Source: Harmonia axyridis
Taxonomy: Eukaryota > Arthropoda > Insecta > Coleoptera > Coccinellidae
Reading direction: 5' to 3'
Assembly: GCF_914767665.1 (NCBI RefSeq)
Contig: NC_059501.1
Location: 4,466,501 to 4,530,500, forward strand
DNA length: 64,000 nt
Below, in pieces: positions 23,341 to 35,084 of this stretch. Within the stretch, counting starts at the first letter, position 1. Every line of letters begins with the position of its first letter. The position numbers and the translations under genes are program-made. The notes below the pieces were generated by a model. The model searched no databases and had not been told where the DNA came from. It worked only from the letters and a program-made list of their open reading frames with translations.

Positions 23341-23808
23341 ACTTCGTTGAATTCGTTATTTTTTTCCCTTCAAAATGATGTATGATACTATGTGGGTAGG
23401 ATGTTCGAAAAAGTTAAAAAAAACACTAAAACATCAAATAAAGATGATTTTTTGTTAATGGGCAATGGATTTCCCATATAAAAGAAGAATCAATAATAAT
23501 AACAATAATTCATAGCGATGACAGCTAGATCAGATTGGTTTTTTTCCCTCCAATGCCTACTTGATAAAACAATGCTCCCAAATGCATAGTAGCCATAATA
23601 ACAACAAGGATGTTTGTATCATCAATGACCTACTACTTTTAAAAATCAAAAGTAATAATCCTCTTATTGAAACATAGGAAATTCATGGCCCATTTACAAA
23701 AAATCATCATTATTTGATGTTTTAGTGTTTTTTTACATTTCTGAACATCCTACCTAGATAGTATCATACATCATTTTGAAGGGAAAAAAATAACGAATTC
23801 AACGAAGT
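23341..23808. mobile_element. Foldback element, 468 bp
   Basis: Arms of about 130 bases: ACTTCGTTGAATTCGTTA at the left is mirrored by TAACGAATTCAACGAAGT at the right, and both carry TTTTGATGTTTTAGTG-type and CATACATCATTTTGAA-type phrases. It abuts the truncated end of DD41D copy B exactly at 23809. Confidence 0.85.
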
Positions 23809-24391
23809 CGTGAAATTAGGTGGTCACCAAACGTGTCTTTCAATAAATCGAATGTGGCACGAGCTGTGTGACATGTTGCGCCGTCTCGTTGGAACCACAG
23901 CTCCTGGACATCATGGTTGTTCAATTCAGGGATGAAAAAGTTAGTAATCATGGCTCTATACCGATCACCATTGACTGTAACGTTCTGGCCATCATCGTTT
24001 TTGAAGAAGTACGGACCAATGATTCCACCAGCCCATAAAGCGCACCAAACAGTCAGTTTTTCTGGATGTAACGGTGTTTCGACATACACTTGAGGATTAG
24101 CTTCAGTCCAAATGCGGCAGTTTTGTTTGTTGACGTAGCCATTCAACCAGAAGTGCGCTTCATCGCTAAAAAAATAAAATGGACGTAGTGCGCGATACGT
24201 ATTCCGTACAGAAGCATTATTTTCGAAATAAAATTGCACTTTTTGCAAGCGTTGTACAGGCGTGAGTGTATTCATGATGAATTGCCAAACCAAACTGAGA
24301 ATAAATCACTTGACAGCTGTTGAATCAGTCGCCATCTCGAACAGTAATGCCAACTTAAAGTTATATACCTCGAAAAAAAAAACACCCACTA
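23809..24391 (-). pseudogene. DD41D element, copy B, truncated
   Basis: The minus-strand frame 24293-23799 reads MNTLTPVQRLQKVQFYFENN, NTYRALRPFY directly into FFSDEAHFWLNGYVNKQ and on to WFQRDGATCHTARAT, then stops at the junction with the foldback. The first two catalytic Asp (FSDEAHF, QRDGATCH) are present; the third and the C-terminus are missing. The helix-turn-helix region is deleted between RALRPFY and FSDEAH, in frame here unlike copies D and F. The right end CACCC is at 24387-24391. Confidence 0.85.
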
Positions 24392-24394
24392 GAA

Positions 24395-25757
24395 ATTTTT
24401 TCATGAAAATAGTTGTTTTATCCGATGCCAAAGTTATTGCACTAAAATCTGGAACACCTTGTGTTTGCAAGTATACACATAGGTATATTTTTTTTATATA
24501 TTCTTCTCGGTTTTTTAATGATTTTGGTCGAGTGATCAACATGGAATTGAACACGATTTTGCAAATATCATTCTACATCCAAATGCAAATTTACACCCCG
24601 ATCGAATATGCAGTTTTGAAAGTAAAATGAAAAAAAATTCCCGCACCAAAATTCTAAAATAACAGACATTGTGACGAAATGATAGTGCGATATGTTCGGG
24701 GAACTGCCGCTCAAATACCACGATTTAGACATTCTGAACATGTGTTAAGGTATTATTAATTAGTCGTATCAAATATGGAAAGTTTTTTTAGAATTAACAT
24801 ACCTATACGGTATAACCATATTTGTCACAATAATAAACCAGTATAACCACTGTTAATGAAAATTCAATTTGCACAATATGCTGAGTTGTAAATATCTTCA
24901 TACCGATATAACTATTTGTTATGCTGAATTTTAGTTTATTATGTCCAATAATTAGTGCTAATTTTGGTACCGAGTGTTATGCAAATAGTTCTTACAGTTT
25001 TTGAGAAGAGTTTTGTTTCGTTTTCATCAACATATTCTTTCATTATTTCTAAGACCTGTAAATATCTCACTGAGAAAAGAACTTTTTATTAAGATCTCTC
25101 AAATTTTCGCATTTTATGCTTTCCAACTTCCAGAATCCGAAAAAGCATTCAGTATTTTGAACGAATACTATAAATATGAAATGAAAATGAAGTAAAGAGA
25201 ACAAATAATAAAATATAAAAATGAAATACCAACTCAAAGAAAAACGACAAAAAAAGATACAATCTTTTCACACTTCCTTTAAAAAAGTATTTTTATTCTT
25301 TTCTACAACGTTGGCTGCACAAATGAACTGCAGAAACGAATCCCATTTCGTCGTTTAGGACGTAGTCTCTTCAAAGAAAAACAAAATAGAGTATAGGACT
25401 TGAGAGAGAGTAGATATTTACCCTAGCAATCATCCGGCATATGCAAACACAAAGGATTTTCGAGTATCAAACAGCGAACTCCTAGTATATAAATTTTAAA
25501 TTCGATTTGGTGCTCATGGCTCGTGAAAGCAAACGGACGAATTGGGACAGTGCCGGACTCGACCAAAAGCAGCATCCGAAAAAAACCTGTAAAGATTTCT
25601 TATTTCTATTCCTAATCAGTGAGTTATTCAAAAGAGACCTTCTCAAATTTTTTGTCGCAATGGACATTGTCATTATATTGAAAATATAACAATAACACTC
25701 ACATTTGATGAATACATTTATTTGACTAGAAATTTATGTTCTCCAATTACAAAAATT
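24395..25757. other. Intron stretch
   Basis: AT-rich and without exon or transposon end. Small plus-strand frames near 25001 and 25507 lack motifs. Confidence 0.35.
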
Positions 25758-25758
25758 A

Positions 25759-27020
25759 ACAGGCCAATTGAAAAGTCCCCGGTCTATCATACTAAAACAC
25801 ATTTTTTTGGCAAAATTCGATTTTATTATTCAACATAGTTGCCTTCGAGGGCGATACAGCGATTATGGCGATCTTCCAACTTTGCGATACCATTTTTGTA
25901 GTACGATTTGTCTTTCGGTTCAAAATAGGCCTCACATTCGGTGATTACTTCTTCATTGGCACTAAATTTCTTTTCAGCGAGCATTCTTCGAGGTCTGAGA
26001 ACAGGAAAAAGTCGCTGGGGGCCAGATCTGTCGAATACGGTGGATGCTGAAGCAATTCGAAGCTCAATTCATGCAATTTGCCATTGTTTTCATTGATTTG
26101 TAACACGGCGTTTTGTCTTGATGAAACAGCAACTTTTTATCTTCGAATTAGGCCGTTTTTTGAAGATTTCATCCTTTAATCTATTCAATAACGCTATATA
26201 ATACTCGCTGTTGATATTCTGGCCTTTTTGGAGGTAATCAATGAATATTATACCTTGCGCATCCCAGAATATTGATGCCATAACCTTACCAGCTGACTGT
26301 TATGTTTTTCCTCTCTTTCGATTCGGTTCATCGTGTGCAGTTCACTCAGCTGACTGTCGATTGGACTTCGGAGTGAAATTATGGAGCTATGTTTCATTCA
26401 TTGTCACATATCGACGCAAAAATTCAGGTTTATTGCCCTTAAACAGCTTCAAACACTGCTCATAATCATTAACACGTTGTTGCTTTTGATCGATTGTGAG
26501 CTAGCGCGGCACCCATTTGCACACAGCTTTCTCATGTACAAATTCGTGAAGGATGTACACGTTCAGATAATATCTTTACAATGTCGGCTATCTCGATCAA
26601 CTTCGCTTTACGTTCATTCAACATTATTTTGTGAACTTTTTTGATTTTTTCTTCGGTGACAGCCTCTTTTGGGCGTCGAATGCGTTCGCCGTCTTCGGTG
26701 CTCATTTCACTACGTTTAAACTTAGCATACCGATCAATGATGGTTGATTTTCCTTGTGCAGACCCCGGAAACTCTTCATCAAGCCAAGATTTTGCATCAA
26801 CTGTATTTTTTCCCTTGAAAAAGCGATATTTTATCAGCACACGAAATTCATTTTTCAAATCTTTTTTCAAATAACAAAAGTAGCTACGCTCATAACGCAA
26901 TATCTCAAAAACTAATAGTCGAACTGCTGTCAAATTTTGACACGCATCGTTTGAAGGTTGGTACTAACTAAAAATCATATAGATTTAATACTAGCACCGG
27001 GAACTTTTCAATTGACCTAA
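25759..27020 (-). pseudogene. Irritans-type mariner, copy 2, broken transposase
   Basis: A 1262-bp element between TA dinucleotides, with the same inverted ends as copy 1. Minus-strand pieces include EFRVLIKYRFFKGKNTVDAK and STIIDRYAKFKRSEMSTEDG at the N-terminus (26933-26532), and VMASIFWDAQG-type sequence continuing to YYIALLNRLKDEI (26281-26090). These are separated by frameshifts and stops around 26530 and 26290. The C-terminal third (25870-26090) is also frameshifted. It is not functional. Confidence 0.88.
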
Positions 27021-28207
27021 TAGGTCTCACATCTGGGTTGAAATTTGGTGTAATCTAGATTTTATTTATTTATGTGTAGTACAAATATGATACAATAAAT
27101 AGAAAAAATAAGATAGATAAAATGGAAGTTGTTTTAATTCAATTATAGTTGACCTGCGTTCTTGTTTCAAAATGTTGGAATACCTCGATTTCTGCATCTG
27201 AACCTGATCCAGATGCCGAAATGGAAACTATATAGGAATATTTTGAGTATGAATTCACTCGGAATAGTTATTTTTAATACAAGTGCAGAAGGTATTGATA
27301 TTCTTCCACGAGTTCAAAATTCAAAAACGAATGGAATGGACGAGTGGTAGAATGAGCCTTCTGTACGAGTATTATACATTATTTTCTCTAATTCATTGCA
27401 TTTTCATTGAAATTAATGAAATATTTCCATAAATATATTTTAGTGATTTTTGCATTGAAAAATGTTGGTTGGCAGAACTGATTTCTTTAAGGCAAATTGA
27501 TGAATTGACAGATAAAGCCGTGGCGGAAAGTTCGGAGTACCAACATAGAATAATAAAATATAACCATGAAAACTGTGCGTTTCTGATATATTCTCGCACG
27601 ATTTTGTTCTACAAGATGTGGAAGAATGAACGGAATAACCACAGAATTACAGAAAATAATAACAATAATTGTCTTGGATGCCCGTTTGTAGGGCGCTAGT
27701 CCGGCCCTGCACCACCGATCATCCCCTAGCCTACGTGCGTTGTGTATCGTTTTGCAATTGGCTTAAGTTGTCACATCGCGTTTATTGTTATTCCTTTTTT
27801 AATGAGCCCCGTTTTAGATCGGTATTAAATTTTCGTTTGCGTTCTCTATTTACCAGCGCTCTTGATAATTGTGCTTTGTTCCCCTGGGCCAGGCGTAGAT
27901 CTGTTTAATGGAATTTTATATTATTTGTACTCGCTTTTGTGTTTATGTCCCGTTTGTTCGTGTAAACTGTCGATAAGTAATTTATTAGGGGAATTGAGAT
28001 GTTTCGCGCAGGAGATTATTGTTATTCGATATTGCAATTTGACGAGAGTGGTAAGCTACGAATTTTACACTGTACTCTGTCATTTCAAAAAAGTACCGAC
28101 GTTCGAAGCTTTTGCCCTCTCATTCAGCAATAAAATAATGTTTGATAAATTAAGTTCAAAAATTGCGTGATTACTCTGATGTTTTCCATGTGTATACAGC
28201 AATAATA
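27021..28207. other. Intron stretch, mixed
   Basis: 27059-27120 is an ATTTATTTATG-rich run resembling the insert in copy A. 27690-28150 is moderately GC-rich with long open but motif-free frames on the plus strand; it may be an LTR or an unrecognised repeat. No splice-compatible Optix exon was identified. Confidence 0.35.
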
Positions 28208-29133
28208 AAGAGTGTTTTTTAGAGCTATAGAACTTTAAATAGCAATAAAACAACGATGAATTATTTGATTGACATGAATTTCATTTATCCGCAAGCTAAT
28301 CTTGTGGCATTACATTTTAAATATGATTTCTGGCATATGACCGCCACGGCTGGCTCGGATGTAGTCCAATCTGGACGTCCAATTTTCGATGACTTTTTCC
28401 AACATTTGTGGCCGTATATCGGCAATAACACGGCGAATGTTGTCTTCCAAATGGTCAAGGGTTTGTGGCTTATCCGCATAGACCAATGACTTTACATAGC
28501 CCCACAGTATATAGTCTAGCGGTGTTAAATCACAAGATCTTGGAGGCCAAATCACAGGTCCAAAACGTGAAATTAGGCGGTCACCAAACGTATCTTTCAA
28601 TAAATCGATTGTGGCACGAGCTGTGTGACATGTTGCGCCGTCTTGTTGGAACCACAGCTCCTGGACATCATGGTTGTTCAATTCAGGAATGAAAAAGTTA
28701 GTAATCATGGCTCTATACCGATCACCATCGACTGTAACGTACTGGCCATCATCGTTTTTGAAGAAGTTCGGACCAATGATTCCACCAGCCCATAAAGCGC
28801 ACCAAACAGTCAGTTTTTCTGGATGTAACGGTGTTTCGACATACACTTGAGGATTAGCTTCACTCCAAATGCGGCAGTTTTGTTTGTTGACGTAGCCATT
28901 CAACCAAAAGTGCGCTTCATCGCTAAACAAAATTCGCTTATGAAAATCGGGAACAACGGCACATTATTTTCGAAATGAAATTGCACCCTTTGCAAGCGTT
29001 GTTCAGGCGTGAGTCTATTCATGATGAATTGCCAAACCAAACTGAGAATAAATCACTTGACAGCTAATAAATCGGTCGCCATCTTGAATAGTAATCCCAA
29101 CTTAAAGTTATTTACCTCGAAAAAAACACCCTA
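28208..29133 (-). pseudogene. DD41D element, copy C, nonautonomous
   Basis: A 926-bp element flanked by TA, with the DD41D terminal repeats (AAGAGTGTTTTTTAGAGC and mirrored TACCTCGAAAAAAACACCC). The minus-strand frame 28930-28310 (206 residues) carries an uninterrupted DDE domain: first Asp in FSDEAHFWLNG, second in QQDGATCHTA, third in LTPLDYILWGY, with 41 residues between the second and third. The HTH region is missing through a deletion different from the other copies: the sequence joins FENN to a stretch ending DFHKRILFSDEAH. The C-terminus GGHMPEIIFKM is intact. Confidence 0.88.
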
Positions 29134-29260
29134 TATAACGACCTTTCTCACAAGCCTACAAGTTATGACACTTCACAAATACATGCTTTATATTTGTAAA
29201 ATAAAAATTATAGAAAATCGAATTTCTTATTATAGAGAAACCTCCAGGCTTTGTTTAGTA

Positions 29261-29757
29261 TCATAATTTTCCATCCAGGACCTAAGATCTAAGACAAATG
29301 AGGCATCTTATAGATTTGTCGCCTAATCTATTGTGGGTTTCTGTAACTGTAACAGCCGCTCTGGAAAATTGTCTTTCCACAGGAGGTGAAGATGCTGGCG
29401 ATGATAAAAAATCCTTGACCATTTTGGCCAAGTTTTAAAAGATATTTCTGAAACTACCAAAACCTACCAATAGATTCCATAGAAATGTGAGAAAACTACT
29501 AATAAAGTCACACTGGCGAATGCTTCAGTCTCTCGGCGCTCGAGGAATCCCCTCATTTAGTCTAAGCGCGCACAAGATTGCAGAAATATATGCCGTGCGA
29601 AGCGTGCATATCAAGCTCAAGTAATAGCTTGATATCAAATCAAGCAATAAATATTTAAATTCAGTCAAGTCAAGCGCAAGTATGTAATTTTTCACGAGCT
29701 TAATTTTCAAGTCAAGTAGTTGGTTAAAATGTCAAGCTACTTGGCTTGATGAATCCC
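29261..29757 (-). mobile_element. 5' half of the CTTGA-rich repeat, inverted
   Basis: Reverse complement of 46799-47290. It contains AATGAGGCATCTTATAGAT, CAGGAGGTGAAGATGCTGGC, TCTCTCGGCGCTCGAGGA, then a dense set of TCAAGC/GCTTGA words and a terminus GCTTGATGAATCCCTAG. The other half is absent. Confidence 0.75.
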
Positions 29758-29759
29758 TA

Positions 29760-30253
29760 GTGTCAACTCGCTACCACATTCCGTTCGAAAGTTATCGCGA
29801 TCGGTTATCAACCTAACCTAACATAACCTAAACTTCAAATAGGCAATTATGTCGGCTAAATGTCGAATTTTCTCTTTCGTATCTTTGAGTAAAGGCACCA
29901 CACTGTCTTCGGCCAAAATTCACCTTGATTTTGGCTAAAATAGCGTGTAATTGGAAGGGAGCGTGTCGTGTAACACGAGGTGGAGGGGATATCAGATTAC
30001 AGAAACGATAGCTAATTAACACACTTCGTTAACCTCAATCTTTTTGCGCACAGACGATTTTGGGATATTCTGCTCGAATTTCACCGGCGATTTGATTTTC
30101 AGAGTATCGGTTTTCTATACTTGCATAAGGTATCGACTTTATCTTCTTCGTTTTTGTTTTGTTTTCAATCTGCCCGAACAGAAGTTTGGGTATATTTTCT
30201 GTTCGTTTTTGTCCCTTTTTGAAATCGTCTCGTTTTTCCGCTCTTTCGTTATA
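29760..30253. other. Intron stretch
   Basis: Contains an AACCTAACCTAACATAACCT run at about 29808 of the kind common in insect genomes. Otherwise no exon or element is recognised. Confidence 0.4.
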
Positions 30254-31185
30254 AATGGTGTTTTTTTAGAGCTATAGAACTTCAAATTGCAATAAAACAA
30301 CGATGGATTATTCGATTGACATGAATTTTGTTTATCCGCAAGATAATCATGTGGCATTACATTTTAAATATGATTTCTGGCATATGACCGCCACAGCTGG
30401 CTCGGATTTAGTCCAATCTGGACGTCCAATTTTCTTTTTCCAACATTTGTGGCCGTATATCGGCAATAACACGGCGAATGTTGTCTTCCAAATGGTCAAG
30501 GGTTTGTGGCTTATCCGCATAGACCAAAGACTTTACATAGCCCCACAGAAAGTAGTCTAGCGGTGTTAAATCATAAAATCTTGGAGGCCAATTCACAGGT
30601 CCAAAACGTGAAATTAGGCGGCCACCAAACGTGTCTTTCAATAAATCGATTGTGGCACTAGCTGTGTGACATGTTGCGCCGTCTTGTTGGAACCACAGCT
30701 CCTGGACATCATGGTTATTCAATTCCGGAATGAAAAAGTTAGAAATCATGGCTCTATACCGATTTCCATTGACTGTAACGCTCTGGACATCATCGTTTTT
30801 GAAGAAGTACGGACCAATGATTCCACCAGCCCATAAAGCGCACCAAGTAGTCAGTTTTTCTGGATGTAACGCTGTTTCGACGTACACTTGAGGATTAGCT
30901 TCACTCCAAATGCGGCAGTTTTGTTTGTTGACGTAGCCATTCAACCACAAGTGCGCTTCATCGCTAAACAGAATAAAATGGACGTAGTGCGCGATACATA
31001 TTCCGCACAGAACCATTATATTCGAAATAAAATTGCACTATTTGCAAGCGTTGTTCAGGCGTGAGTTCATTCATGATGAATTGCCAAACCAAACTGAGAA
31101 TAAATCACTTGACAGCTGTGAAATCGGTCGCCATCTTGAACAGTAATTCCAACTTAAAGTTATATACCTCAAAAAAAACACCCGT
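30254..31185 (-). pseudogene. DD41D element, copy D, nonautonomous
   Basis: A 932-bp element flanked by TA with DD41D termini. The DDE domain is open on the minus strand (31016-30408, 202 residues): FSDEAHLWLNG, QQDGATCHTASAT, LTPLDYFLWGYVK. The end is lost because a 6-base gap plus a stop near 30408 removes the C-terminal GGHMPEIIF part from the frame. The HTH region is deleted between the RALRPFY codons and the FSDEAH codons, and the two sides are in different frames, so any product would have to start at an internal ATG near 31014. Confidence 0.87.
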
Positions 31186-31616
31186 TATTTGGTAAAATCA
31201 TTTTCAATTCAATGCAGTGATGATAGCCATCGACATGAAAAAAGCTCTCTCTTGTTTTAAGGGTAATTTTGTTTTCTTCATCTTTTCGACCCTAGTTGTT
31301 GAACATAATAATAATAAAAATTATAACTCAAACTTGAAAAGATGACTAGGAAGGATGTTCCAAAATTTTGACACACTGCAAGAATGACGTGATATTTCAT
31401 TTTGAACTTTGTAAATTTGCTTTTATTTTGGCTGTGCTCAATAGATAAATATAGCAATTGAACTTAATTTTCCGGAGCTGATCCAATATAAGTCCTCAAT
31501 TTAGTTATAGTCGCTAAAGTGATCAGTTGTTCATCTTGTAATCTTCCTCATCACATGTGTACCATGTAAGAATCCTTTAGCTTCTTTTATTCGAGTTAAA
31601 AATCTTTATTTTGCAG

Positions 31617-31782
31617 TGGTACCAATCATCGATTAACACCGGACGGCTCGGATGAATATGATGATTCTTTGTTTGAAGATTCGTCTACTTCAAGTCCAGG
31701 TTCTTCAAAACAACAACAATCATCCTCTGAGGAAAACAAATCGAACGATGATGACGACGACTCCGAGATCGAGATATGCTGA
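31617..31782 (+). CDS. Optix: Optix, terminal exon
   Basis: After the acceptor TTTTGCAG, 31617 completes the codon split at 10994, and 54 further codons lead to TGA at 31780-31782, giving a 283-residue protein. The tail is short and acidic: GTNHRLTPDGSDEYDD, then a Ser-rich stretch, a QQQQ run, SEENKSNDDDDDSEIEIC. SIX3-class proteins commonly have a divergent Ser- and acid-rich C-terminus, which fits, and the phase matches exactly. The junction codon becomes AGT (Ser), whereas an Arg follows KN in family members I know, so an unseen intermediate exon is possible. Confidence 0.68.
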
Positions 31783-32270
31783 ATGATAATTCGAATTAGT
31801 GATAACTCTATGTTCCCGAAGGTGAACTGTCGGGCTAACCTAACCTAATATAACCAAAACAGTGTCATCAAGATCATCGCTGGTTGAACATGACGCTCAA
31901 AGTGCAATTTTAGACAGGTTTTCGAAATTTCTAGTCCTACTATATTCACCTTTATATAATTGTGATGGTATTTCTCAATTCAATTCTCCTGTTGACCAAC
32001 TCTTGAGATGAAACATCAACGCTGCTCGTGTTATGTGATCATAGACATTGATTATTCTTTTTTTATATTTATTGTTTCGTCGTAGATATCGATAGGATGA
32101 TTATATTGAGTTATACGTGTATATTGAATATTTATTGTAAATACTAAATATTTTTAAGGATTCTTATTTTATAGTTGGGAATAATTAAATAAATATTTTA
32201 TATTTTTGGGGAGTAAAATCTTCATAGAAATTTATGTAAATTGAAATAAACTGATTGATTCAAAATATGC
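31783..32270 (+). other. Optix 3' UTR with poly(A) signals
   Basis: AT-rich sequence after the TGA with AATAAA at 32188-32193 and 32245-32250. The second is the likelier main signal, followed by a T-rich stretch at about 32270. Confidence 0.55.
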
Positions 32271-32279
32271 GTTCTTTTT

Positions 32280-32898
32280 AGGAATATATCTACCCTTCCT
32301 TGTAATTTATTATGGAGCAAAAGAGCCAATATAGAGAAAAAGTAAAATGTAGATACAATTTTATCATTATCACCAGATCAGATTATTGAATATTCCATTT
32401 CTAAAGACACATTGAAAACAAGATTCTGTGTGATGAATAGTTGGCATTACTTTTACACAGATCAAAAAAAAGAGTGCTGAGGTCAATGAATATGAGCTTT
32501 TTGTGTAAATCAGTCTAAATTTGAGGGCCTCTGCCTTGAGCAGCCCAAGGGCTAAGCATTGTGGTCATATCGCCTTTCTTGAACGTTTTAAGTCACCCTC
32601 AACAAGTAGCGAAAAGATAATATTTTTGACTTTTTCACAGCTTATATTGCATGAAGTGAGAAAAACTAAACTCGATGACAATAGTGAATGAAGCAAGGTG
32701 ATGCCAATCAGATGAACTGAACGTTTTCATATGTAAAAAAATTGTTTCTTATAATGAACTCGATATGCGTGCTGCCATTAAAATTCAGCCAAACCTTGTA
32801 GAAAAAATCGTTGAATATCTAAGTTTCGCACAGATTTCATGATTTTATTTCATCATTTTATGTTGGTACTCGGGAATCATGGTTGCACAATCTCAGGA
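32280..32898. other. Downstream intergenic stretch
   Basis: No gene or recognisable element before the DD41D fragment starting near 32899. Confidence 0.4.
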
Positions 32899-33556
32899 AG
32901 TGGTTTGGCCAATCCTCAAGTGTATGTCAAAACACCGTTACATCCAAAAAACTGACTGTTTGGTGCGCTTTATGGGCTGGTGGAATCATTGGTCCGTACT
33001 TCTTCAAAAACGATGATGGCCAGAACGTTACAGTCAATGGTGATCGGTATAGAGCCATGATTACTAACTTTTTCATCCCTGAATTGAACAACCATGATGT
33101 CCAGGAGCTGTGATTCCAACAAGACGGCGCAACATGTCACACAGCTCGTGCCACAATCGATTTATTGAAAGACACGTTTGGTGACCGCCTAATTTCACGT
33201 TTGGGACCTGTGAATTGGCCTCCAAGATCTTGTGATTTAACACCGCTAGACTACTTTCTGTGGGGATATGTAAAGTCATTGGTCTATACGGATAAGCCAC
33301 AAACCCTTGACCATTTGGAAGACAACATTCGCCGTGTTATTGCCGATATACGGCCACAAATGTTGGAAAAAGTCATCGAAAATTGGACGTCCAGATTGGA
33401 CTACATCCGAGCCAGCCGTGGCGGTCATATGCCAGAAATAATATTTAAAATGTAATGCCACAAGATTATCTTGCGGATAAATAAAATTCATGTCAATCGA
33501 ATAATCCATCGTTGTTTTATTGCAATTTGAAGTTCTTTAGCTCTAAAAAAACACCC
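32899..33556 (+). pseudogene. DD41D element, copy E, 5'-truncated
   Basis: Plus-strand copy beginning inside the DDE domain (QVYVKTPLHPKK-like, then LTVWCALWAGGIIGPYFF) and running to the C-terminus GGHMPEIIFKM and the right terminal repeat ending CACCC at 33556. A TGA at 33109-33111 replaces the Trp of ELWFQQDG. The third Asp (LTPLDYFLWGY) is intact. It sits next to a 50-base scrap of irritans mariner (33561-33612, GGATCTGGCGAATACGGT type), suggesting that it landed in an older mariner. Confidence 0.87.
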
Positions 33557-33612
33557 TTCACTAGTGGATCTGGCGAATACGGTCGATGCAGAAGCAATTC
33601 GAAGCCCACCAA

Positions 33613-34270
33613 ACCCCATTAAGTGTTTTTATCAATTTTTTTCGCAATCACCAACTTCACATTATGAAAACTTCTCGCACGTACAAAACACTAATCGTTC
33701 TACAATCTTGTTGTATAATTCTCAACAAAATATGAATGGTAAGCTTCTTCATTTTCTTCAAACAAGAATAACGTGATACCCATCTCAATGAAATTTTTTC
33801 GAAATACATGAATGAATTATGAACTAGAAAGTCGTTATTACACCTACGATCGATTATTTATTCGATAATTATGCAAATTAAAGTTACTTTCGATCGCGTT
33901 CATTCATCGGAGTCAATAATATTTGCTTATTTAAAGGTTATTTCAGATGTGCCGATGATCGCATTGAAATGGACAGTCATGATTGGAAATAAATGGACGA
34001 ATTAACGCTGTACATGTTTGAAATTAATTAACGGAAGTAACGAACGTTTGTGTGATGATTCCGACTAATTAAGTCAGAGATAGAACAGAAACTGGTTGTT
34101 TGGTTGGCGAATGCGGAAAGTAACACTTTTCGCACTGTGTTATGAAGTGGAATTGCGGCATTAATGCATCTGGCGAAGAACGGTTCATTATGGAGCGATC
34201 GCAATGTTGCCAGATTTTCTATACACTCGGGTGCAAAAAAAAAACGCAACAAGTTGATGATAGGGTGAAT
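33613..34270. other. Intergenic stretch
   Basis: No gene, RNA or element recognised. Confidence 0.35.
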
Positions 34271-34275
34271 GCACT

Positions 34276-35084
34276 GGTTCTCGACCAGTTAACAGAAACA
34301 TCGATTTCGAGCATGATTTTTTCACACATGAACTCATCAAATTTTAATGGTGTTGGTGTTCATCGATTCTTTGGCGAGTTTTAAATGATTTGTCATACAA
34401 TTTTAAGTGTTCTTTCCGCATTTAACCTTTGAAATGTGAAAACATATAGAAAATCTCAATAACCTTCGGTTCTCGACCACGCCGCAGAGTTCTCGACCAT
34501 TTTTGTGTTAGTTTTCGACCACTAATAATAGTGGCCGCTCCACTTAAAAATTTTATAAAAAACTTTAGATCGAGATGAGTGATTAGTACTTACTTTCGTA
34601 CCATACCATCGACATCACTACCTATCACTCAGATGGGTTTTAGAGGAGCTAATCAAGTAAGAAACACTCGAAACGTAAAAAAAAATTATTTTGCAAAAGT
34701 TTCCACTTTCTATAAATATTTCAAAATAGCAACTCATAAATCATTCGTTGGTTATTTTGCTCTTAATATCTATTTAGAAACTAATGAGTAAATAAAATAT
34801 AAAACACCGACCACCAGTGGTCGAGAATTAAGTACAATCAAATTGGTTCTCGACCGCGAATAAATAAAGGGTAAAAATAAGTGTTTCTACGTTAATTCGG
34901 TGGTCACAAACTAATATTCAGACAGTAGATATATAAATGAATCAGGGTATCGAAAAAAAACGAAAATGATCCAACAGAAATATATCGGTTGAAATAAACA
35001 ATTATTGAAGTAACTTATTGGTTCTCGACCACTTTGGTCAGGAAATAAAAGATACAAATTTTCCAATACCAGTTCGCGACCGCC
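34276..35084. repeat. Dispersed GGTTCTCGACCAC motif cluster
   Basis: Eight close matches to GGTTCTCGACCAC occur here: 34276, 34468, 34488, 34510, 34845, 35020 and 35071 on the plus strand and 34817-34827 on the minus strand. The core TCTCGACC is invariant in most. The intervening sequence is ordinary AT-rich DNA that is not itself repeated. I know of no transposon family with these subterminal repeats. Confidence 0.8.

Larger units (their letters stand above)
10995..31616 (+). other. Optix intron, about 20.6 kb, transposon-filled
   Basis: The donor GTAGGT at 10995 and acceptor TTTTGCAG ending at 31616 join phase-2 exons in frame. The intron contains four DD41D-type elements, two irritans mariners, several foldbacks and copies of a 556-bp TIR repeat, each listed separately. 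An extra small exon inside the intron cannot be excluded; to keep frame it would need a length divisible by three. Confidence 0.65.

Noticed and set aside
34276..35084. GGTTCTCGACC motif as tRNA B-box sites
   Set aside because: The B-box consensus GGTTCGANTCC does not fit, and no A-box or cloverleaf accompanies any copy.
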